NCBI GenBank assembly: GCA_023458355.1
Contig: JAEWZS010000016.1
Span: 1 to 8,840 of the forward strand
Direction: 5' to 3'
Origin: Bacillota bacterium
GTDB taxonomy: Bacteria > Bacillota > Clostridia > Christensenellales > CAG-138
Length of the DNA stretch: 8,840 bases
Shown here piece after piece: positions 1 through 4,676 of the stretch. A program made the translations under genes and the position numbers. Every line of letters starts with the position of its first letter. Within the stretch, counting starts at the first letter, position 1. The notes beneath the pieces are model-generated. The model was not told where the DNA came from. It ran no database searches and was given only the letters and a program-made list of their open reading frames with translations.

Positions 1-2
1 AC

Positions 3-965
3 CAAGGGCTTTCCATTCGACATACCACCCGCAACTTCCCCAACCGCGAAGGCTCTAAGCCAGGCGACGGGCAGGTTGCCGCCGTCGCGCTTATGGACGC
101 ACGCTCCATCGCCGCCACCGCGAAAAACGGGGGCATCATCACCGCGGCGACTGAGATCGATTATAATATACCCGATGTAGAGTATACTTTTGACGGCAGT
201 ATCTACGAAAAGCGCGTTTACAACGGCTATAAGAAGGCTGACCCCACCGTAGAACTGAAGCTTGGTCCCAACATCACCGATTGGCCCAAGATGTACCCGC
301 TCACCGAAAACGTGCTCCTCCCCCTCGCAGCCGTCATCCGCGATGCGGTTACTACCACAGACGAGCTCATCCCTTCGGGCGAGACCTCATCCTACCGCTC
401 CAACCCTCTAAAGCTTGCGCAGTTCACCCTTTCCCGCCGTGTACCCGAGTACGTAGGCCGCTCCAAGGAGATTGCACAGCTTGAACAAAGCCGCCGCGAC
501 GGTACACCTGCCGGGAACGTGCTCGATGCACTAAGCCTCATCGGCAATGCTTCGGAGCTTATTAAAACCACCGGCATCGGTTCCTGCATGTTTGCCAACA
601 AGCCCGGCGACGGCAGCGCACGCGAGCAGGCTGCCTCCAGCCAACGTGTGCTCGGCGGCCTCGCTAACATCTGTTACGAATATGCCACCAAGCGCTATCG
701 CAGCAACTGCATTAACTGGGGCATTCTCCCCTTCACCCTCGATGCGGGCACACCCTTTGACTACGAAGCGGGCGATATGGTGTTCGTGCCCGGTATCCGC
801 AAGGCTGTTAAGGACGGTATCGAAAACATCCCCGCCAAGGTTGTGACCAAAACCGGCAAGGTAAACGATATCATGCTCCACATCAAGGGTCTTACCCCAG
901 ATGAGCGCCAAATCTTGCTCGATGGCTGCTTGATGAACTACTATGCCGCAGGGCTGAAGAAGTAG
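3..965 (+). CDS. Putative hydratase, aconitase superfamily (YbhJ-like), 3' part only
   Basis: The reading frame is open from the first bases of the window, so the gene is cut at its 5' end. About 320 residues are visible, roughly the last two fifths of a family that is usually about 750 residues long. Frame-3 codons before the first ATG (93) already read as family sequence, so that ATG is internal. At nt 12-71 lies the swivel-domain motif SIRHTTRNFPNREGSKPGDG, which resembles the SNR-F--R-G substrate loop of aconitases. At nt 612-626 GSARE matches the aconitase GSSRE loop: the Ser equivalent to the catalytic base is kept, the following Ser is Ala, and the Arg is kept. The [4Fe-4S]-binding cysteines would lie upstream of the window. 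Aconitases dehydrate and rehydrate tricarboxylates such as citrate; the substrate of the YbhJ branch is not established. The superfamily call is firm; the subfamily call rests on remembered similarity to E. coli YbhJ. Confidence 0.85.
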   Translation, partial: QGLSIRHTTRNFPNREGSKPGDGQVAAVALMDARSIAATAKNGGIITAATEIDYNIPDVEYTFDGSIYEKRVYNGYKKADPTVELKLGPNITDWPKMYPLTENVLLPLAAVIRDAVTTTDELIPSGETSSYRSNPLKLAQFTLSRRVPEYVGRSKEIAQLEQSRRDGTPAGNVLDALSLIGNASELIKTTGIGSCMFANKPGDGSAREQAASSQRVLGGLANICYEYATKRYRSNCINWGILPFTLDAGTPFDYEAGDMVFVPGIRKAVKDGIENIPAKVVTKTGKVNDIMLHIKGLTPDERQILLDGCLMNYYAAGLKK

Positions 966-972
966 GGGGCGT

Positions 973-994
973 TTCTTTTCTTAAAAGAAAAGAA
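973..994. repeat. A/T-rich inverted repeat downstream of the hydratase gene
   Basis: A perfect 10-bp arm TTCTTTTCTT (973-982) pairs with AAGAAAAGAA (985-994) around two A bases; in RNA the innermost pairs would open to form a loop. It starts 7 bases after the hydratase stop codon and has no T-run. It may be a weak transcript-end hairpin or an RNA-stability element. The efficient terminator lies further on at 1038-1066. Confidence 0.45.
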
Positions 995-1037
995 TCAAAA
1001 GAACTTTATAGATAAGTTTAGTAACATGCTTTTTACG

Positions 1038-1066
1038 AAAAGGAGCCCAAATAGCGGGCTCCTTTT
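1038..1066. terminator. Bidirectional intrinsic terminator
   Basis: An 11-bp perfect stem, AAAAGGAGCCC (1038-1048) with GGGCTCCTTTT (1056-1066), closes a 7-base loop AAATAGC. The A/T end of the stem supplies a U-rich 3' end on either strand. It sits between the converging hydratase gene (+) and the deaminase island (-), so it can end both transcripts. Confidence 0.85.
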
Positions 1067-1148
1067 ATAATAGTGTTTCATAATCAGTAAGTATTTTTCT
1101 ATCTCATATTAAAGTTAAAATAAAATTGCGAACACATTATGACAATGT

Positions 1149-1328
1149 TTAAACAACCAGCTTTTCAACGTGGTCTACTGTTGCAAATGTATCATTATAA
1201 GCTTCCTTTTTCCATTTAGGCCACTCTTTTTCAATTTCTGTCTTCACTTTTACATACAATTCTTCCTGTTCTTTTAACCCTTGCCTTGATTTTGGTATTT
1301 CCCTTACAAACTTCTGAAGGCACTCCAT
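1149..1328 (-). CDS. Small 59-residue ORF overlapping the 3' end of the deaminase gene
   Basis: On the minus strand an ATG at 1328 opens a 59-codon frame ending in TAA at 1149-1151. It is in a different frame from the deaminase gene and overlaps its last 98 bases. A strong Shine-Dalgarno sequence AAAGGAGG (1341-1348) precedes it, with a rather long 12-base gap. A stop codon (TAA) in this frame directly precedes the AGGAGG. The protein begins MECLQKFVREIPKSRQ and is charged and helical in look (EQEELYVKVKTEIEKEWP, then a KKEAYNDTFATVDHVEKLVV tail), with no membrane segment or signal peptide. It reads more like real protein than the deaminase tail it overlaps. Two explanations fit: a genuine small downstream gene translated by coupling, or the original C-terminus of the deaminase separated by a one-base frameshift (the fused product would be about 544 residues). 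I recognise no family and assign no function. Confidence 0.5.
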   Translation of the reverse strand: MECLQKFVREIPKSRQGLKEQEELYVKVKTEIEKEWPKWKKEAYNDTFATVDHVEKLVV

Positions 1329-2784
1329 ATTTATCTGCTTCCTCCTTTAAAACAAGTCTTTGCTCATTGACGTATTTTACTGCTGCTTTCTCATAATCAA
1401 TATAAGTGAAACGTGACATTGGATTTCTTAAACTAGCAGTTTCCTCTTGCCATGGTATAACATCGCCTTGCTTATTTTTCCTAATTTTATTATATGACTT
1501 CATTGAGCGTACTGCAAACAAATCTATAAATTTCTGCGGACCAACTCCAACAAAAGGAATGAACGAAACCTTATTTTGATTATATGTTGAACTGATTTCG
1601 TTTTGGTAAAACCTCAATGCTTTGCTTTTAGGATAAGGCTCAATATAAACTACACGTTCAATACCTGCTGCGATAATATGTTTAGCGCAGTTATGACAAG
1701 GAAACGTGGTTACATATATTGTTGCCCCTTTGCATGAAATATTATTGCGTGCACACATAAGTAGCGAATCCATTTCTGCGTGCACTACCCGTCCAAACTC
1801 GGTAAGATCACCAATACCCGTTTCTTTTATTTTTACTATGTTATCGTCTGTATTATCAATATCGAACTTTTTAAAAATTTCTTCAATAATTATTTTTTGC
1901 TCCTTCTTATTAGAATCATATCCCAACTTATAGTCTCTTCCGCCTTCAATATCCTCATATCCTCCATTTTTTGCAATCGGCCAATATAACCCACCACCAA
2001 CTTTTGGGCAATCGTTTGTTCCCATTGCAATTATTTCATTCTCTCGAGCAATTGCAGCTCCAACTTGTCTTGATAGGTCGGCTGAACGCAACGAAGTTAC
2101 ATATGCCATAAACATCGCATACTCATCAAAACAAGGTGAAATAAACGGATCTCCGAAAAGCAAATCTAATAGTCTTGCCACGCTTTTTCGTATTCTATCT
2201 GTTTCATTGCCAATATCAATAAAATAATCTGCCTGCTGGAAAGCATCCTGTGTATGCTGTCCATGACCCATTTCTTCATTGGAATCTCGCTCTAGTAGAT
2301 GTTCTGCTTTATCTTTTGTTATGCCCTTTTGACTTGTCAAATTGCTTAATCTTATATTATAGCTACTAGTTAATCCGATTAGGTGAAACCCGTCTCCATA
2401 CGTATTTCTTAAAAATTCAACTTCTTCTGGATGTTTAATGGATTTTATAACATACGCCACTCGGCCTCGTGGACTAGGTTCACCCATATCACTTCTCTTC
2501 TTATAAATATATTCACATACAGCCTTCATTAATATTGAACTATCTTTTGATTTTTCTCTTAATCTATTGCCTAAATCCATATAATACTCAATTCTTTCCG
2601 CTTCTAAACGCGGGGGTTGTGATACAACAAATTTGCTCATTATATCTTTTGACACATGAATTACTTCTGTAGCATATTCGAATTTATACAAATGCTCCGA
2701 AATATATTTGATCGCGCTATCTACATCGGTACCAACGGTTGATATTAGTCCCAAAACTAGTTCGCTATCGTTTCTCTTATTCAT
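1231..2784 (-). CDS. Anti-phage dCTP/dCMP deaminase (AvcD/DcdV type)
   Basis: This 517-residue protein belongs to the cytidine/deoxycytidylate deaminase superfamily. The zinc-binding, proton-shuttling motif HAE (His335, Glu337) and PCHNC (Cys363, Cys366) form the deaminase active site. In front lies a domain of about 200 residues starting with a P-loop-like turn, GLISTVGTDVD (12-22), which lacks the usual Walker A lysine. This two-domain layout and length match the phage-defence dCTP deaminases (DcdV/AvcD of Vibrio cholerae and the E. coli dCTP deaminase), which convert dCTP/dCMP to dUTP/dUMP on infection and starve phage DNA synthesis. Housekeeping dCMP deaminases are only about 150-190 residues and have no such N-terminal domain. 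The ATG at 2784 has a GGGGT ribosome site just upstream. The gene is far richer in A+T than its neighbours and lies alone on this strand, which suggests horizontal acquisition. Its last 31 residues overlap another ORF and may be a frameshifted tail. Confidence 0.85.
   Translation of the reverse strand: MNKRNDSELVLGLISTVGTDVDSAIKYISEHLYKFEYATEVIHVSKDIMSKFVVSQPPRLEAERIEYYMDLGNRLREKSKDSSILMKAVCEYIYKKRSDMGEPSPRGRVAYVIKSIKHPEEVEFLRNTYGDGFHLIGLTSSYNIRLSNLTSQKGITKDKAEHLLERDSNEEMGHGQHTQDAFQQADYFIDIGNETDRIRKSVARLLDLLFGDPFISPCFDEYAMFMAYVTSLRSADLSRQVGAAIARENEIIAMGTNDCPKVGGGLYWPIAKNGGYEDIEGGRDYKLGYDSNKKEQKIIIEEIFKKFDIDNTDDNIVKIKETGIGDLTEFGRVVHAEMDSLLMCARNNISCKGATIYVTTFPCHNCAKHIIAAGIERVVYIEPYPKSKALRFYQNEISSTYNQNKVSFIPFVGVGPQKFIDLFAVRSMKSYNKIRKNKQGDVIPWQEETASLRNPMSRFTYIDYEKAAVKYVNEQRLVLKEEADKYGVPSEVCKGNTKIKARVKRTGRIVCKSEDRN
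1341..1348 (-). promoter_or_regulatory. Shine-Dalgarno site for the 59-residue ORF, inside the deaminase gene
   Basis: AAAGGAGG on the minus strand is a near-perfect ribosome binding site, lying inside the deaminase coding sequence (where it also encodes Lys-Glu-Glu). The gap to the ATG at 1328 is 12 bases, longer than the usual 5-9. It is the main evidence that the small overlapping frame is translated. Confidence 0.45.
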
Positions 2785-2918
2785 TTTTTACCCCAAATAT
2801 CTAATAATTTAAAGATATAAAAAATACTTGATATGCAGTTTAGAACACGTAATTTTCTTAAATATTACAACATACATCAAAATAAATCAAGCGTCTTACT
2901 ACCTTTATCCGCATATAT

Positions 2919-2948
2919 AATATAATAACCTCGCTAAATCCTTATTAA
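2919..2948 (-). promoter_or_regulatory. Possible weak promoter for the deaminase gene
   Basis: Read on the minus strand, TTAATA (4 of 6 matches to the -35 consensus) is followed after 18 bases by TATATT (5 of 6 matches to the -10 consensus). The resulting transcript would start about 130 bases before the deaminase ATG. In DNA this AT-rich such boxes arise easily by chance. Confidence 0.3.
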
Positions 2949-2970
2949 TCGCGCCGTTTTCACGCGATTA
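2946..2970. repeat. Perfect 8-bp inverted repeat between the divergent genes
   Basis: TAATCGCG (2946-2953) and CGCGATTA (2963-2970) flank a 9-base spacer. No T-run follows on either strand, so it is not a standard terminator. It lies near the point where composition changes from AT-rich to balanced. It could be an RNA hairpin or a dyad operator for the divergent genes. Confidence 0.45.
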
Positions 2971-3129
2971 GCCCTTTATTCCCGTTACTAATACAGCTGA
3001 GCACAACTCGTTAGTTAGCTTTCTTTGTCAGCGAGTATATCGAAATAACCGCTCGCCTTGAGTAGGCTTGCATCGTGTTTACCGCGCTCCTTATAGCTAA
3101 ATCCAATGGTGATGTCAGCTGTAGATTTG

Positions 3130-3158
3130 TTGACAGCCGCGCGGCGGCGCAATATCAT
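3130..3158 (+). promoter_or_regulatory. Sigma70-type promoter of the peptidase-aroDE operon
   Basis: A perfect -35 box TTGACA (3130-3135), a 17-base spacer and TATCAT (3153-3158, 5 of 6 consensus bases) give a strong promoter. Transcription would start near 3165, about 50 bases before the peptidase ATG. The spacer contains the perfect 10-base palindrome GCCGCGCGGC (3136-3145), which could be an operator or simply GC-rich spacer. Its position inside the longer upstream-extended reading frame argues for the ATG at 3216 as the true start. Confidence 0.7.
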
Positions 3159-3215
3159 GTTAAATATATGTTTCGTACACATTTCGCAGCGTGTTTTATA
3201 AAACAGGGGGTAGTT

Positions 3216-4676
3216 ATGGGAACAGTCGGAATCGTAATTTTATGTATACTGGGTATTATATTGCTGCTTCTCTCCATAGCCGCAATTCGCACGGTGCGCA
3301 TTAAGGCAGCACCTCCCGCCGCGAGGATTGAGGAAGATGAAAGCGCTGCGCTTGATTATGCAATGCGCCTCGCCGAGTTAATTAAGATTCCAACCCCTTC
3401 GGCAAAGGATTCTTCAAGCGAGGCACTTGCGCCTTTTTATGAACTCCATAAAATACTCGAAACGCTATTCCCCCGTATCCACGAAAAAATGGAGCGTACG
3501 GAGCTTGACGGCAACCTCATTTACCGCTACAAAAGCGCACACCCCAAAAAGGATGCCGTGCTTTTGATGGGGCATCAGGATGTTGTGCCCGCCGCGGGAG
3601 AATGGAAGCTCCCACCGTTTGCGGGTATCCTTGAAAATGGCATTCTCTACGGTCGCGGTACGCTCGACTGCAAATGCACACTGTTTTCGGAATTTCAGGC
3701 TGTGGAAGAGCTTCTTCGGGAAGGCTATGAACCGCCATGTGATATATATCTGACCTCCTCCGTTGACGAGGAAACCCATGGTGCCGGTGCAAAGCGCATC
3801 GTACAGCATTTGAAGGAGAAAAACGTCCGACTCGCGCTCGTCCTTGACGAGGGCGGTGCGGTGATGGAAGAGCCTATGGCGGGTATGGATAGGCCTTACG
3901 CCATGATCTCCATCACCGAAAAGGGCTATGTGGATGTACTGATTCGTGCCAAGGCAGCAGGCGGGCATTCGAGCATGCCGCCGCGAAACACACCGCTTGT
4001 GAGGCTCGGTCGTTTTATGGCAGAAGTCGAGCGCCGTGCACCTTTCCGCCGTGAAATGAGCAGCGTCGTACGCGCCATGCTTGAAGACATTGCACCTTCC
4101 ATGAACTTTCCCATGCGCTTTTTCCTCGGCAATCTATGGCTTTTTAAACCCCTCGCGCTTGCGTTTATGCCTGCCGTTTCCCCGGCCGCGGGTGCACTCC
4201 TTTCTACAACCTGCGCATTTACAATGGCAAAAGGGTCCGACGCACCCAATGTTTTGCCCAATGAGGCAACGGTACTTGCTAACCTTCGCATATCGCACCA
4301 CCAAAACACGCAGGAATCGCTTAGGGTACTTGGAACGATCGCTAAAAAGCACGACCTAACGCTTGACGTGCAATCAGGCTACGATGCCTCGGCATTGGTG
4401 GATATAAAAGGCAGGATGTATACGTATATCGAAAACTGTGCGCGCCAAGATTTCCCCGATGCAGGCGCTGCGCCTTATGTGATGACAGGCGGCACAGACG
4501 CGCGCCATTACGAGGCAATATCGGATAACTGCATCCGCTTCTCCCCCATCCGCATGACGCAGAAGCAGCTTGCCTCCGTGCACACCGTGAACGAAAACAT
4601 AGACGCTAAGTCACTTGCAGGTGCGGTACGCTGCTACAAACACATTTTGAAGGATATAGAAATTGCACTCGACTGA
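3216..4676 (+). CDS. Membrane-anchored M20 family metallopeptidase (CPS1-like)
   Basis: The 486-residue product is a zinc-dependent exo-/dipeptidase of the M20 family, close in layout to carboxypeptidase S. An N-terminal hydrophobic segment (about residues 4-22, GIVILCILGIILLLLS) anchors it in the membrane or acts as a signal anchor. All family landmarks are present: HQD (His120, Asp122), the bridging Asp151 in GTLDCK, the catalytic and metal Glu185-Glu186 in DEETHG, Asp211 in LDEGG, the dimerization-domain His251 in GGHSSMPP, and His431 in DARHY. The ATG at 3216 follows AGGGGG by 5 bases and lies behind a consensus promoter. The frame is open back to 3075, but that extension contains the promoter and no ribosome site. 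The gene overlaps the next one, so the two are probably co-transcribed. Substrate is not predictable beyond peptides or N-acyl amino acids. Confidence 0.88.
   Translation: MGTVGIVILCILGIILLLLSIAAIRTVRIKAAPPAARIEEDESAALDYAMRLAELIKIPTPSAKDSSSEALAPFYELHKILETLFPRIHEKMERTELDGNLIYRYKSAHPKKDAVLLMGHQDVVPAAGEWKLPPFAGILENGILYGRGTLDCKCTLFSEFQAVEELLREGYEPPCDIYLTSSVDEETHGAGAKRIVQHLKEKNVRLALVLDEGGAVMEEPMAGMDRPYAMISITEKGYVDVLIRAKAAGGHSSMPPRNTPLVRLGRFMAEVERRAPFRREMSSVVRAMLEDIAPSMNFPMRFFLGNLWLFKPLALAFMPAVSPAAGALLSTTCAFTMAKGSDAPNVLPNEATVLANLRISHHQNTQESLRVLGTIAKKHDLTLDVQSGYDASALVDIKGRMYTYIENCARQDFPDAGAAPYVMTGGTDARHYEAISDNCIRFSPIRMTQKQLASVHTVNENIDAKSLAGAVRCYKHILKDIEIALD

Larger units (their letters stand above)
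2785..3129. other. Non-coding stretch between the divergent deaminase and peptidase genes
   Basis: I see no convincing coding frame here. The half next to the deaminase (2785-2940) is very AT-rich; composition turns more balanced beyond about 2945. On the minus strand TTAATA (2943-2948) and TATATT (2919-2924), 18 bases apart, form a possible weak promoter for the deaminase, giving a leader of about 130 bases. On the plus strand two overlapping TATAAT boxes (2916-2926) lack a good -35 partner. Deaminases of the AvcD/DcdV group can be inhibited by an upstream small RNA (AvcI/DifV), and this leader is where one would lie, but I cannot recognise such an RNA from sequence alone. Confidence 0.4.

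Noticed and set aside
531..911. Antisense frame of 126 codons within the hydratase gene
   Set aside because: It lies opposite an unmistakable aconitase-family sequence and reads as low-quality protein; it is a shadow of the codon bias of the real gene.
2916..2926. Two overlapping perfect TATAAT boxes on the plus strand as a second peptidase promoter
   Set aside because: No reasonable -35 element lies 15-19 bases upstream, and such boxes arise easily in DNA this AT-rich.
1067..3000. Insertion sequence, integron or prophage carrying the deaminase
   Set aside because: No transposase or integrase frame, terminal inverted repeats, target duplication or attachment-site repeat could be found at the island edges.
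3075..3215. Upstream extension of the peptidase (47 extra residues)
   Set aside because: The extension contains a consensus promoter, has no ribosome site, and reads unlike a family N-terminus. The ATG at 3216 has a strong ribosome site and starts directly with the membrane anchor.
3465..3968. Antisense frame of 167 codons within the peptidase gene
   Set aside because: It mirrors the M20 metal-binding region on the other strand and shows no domain of its own.
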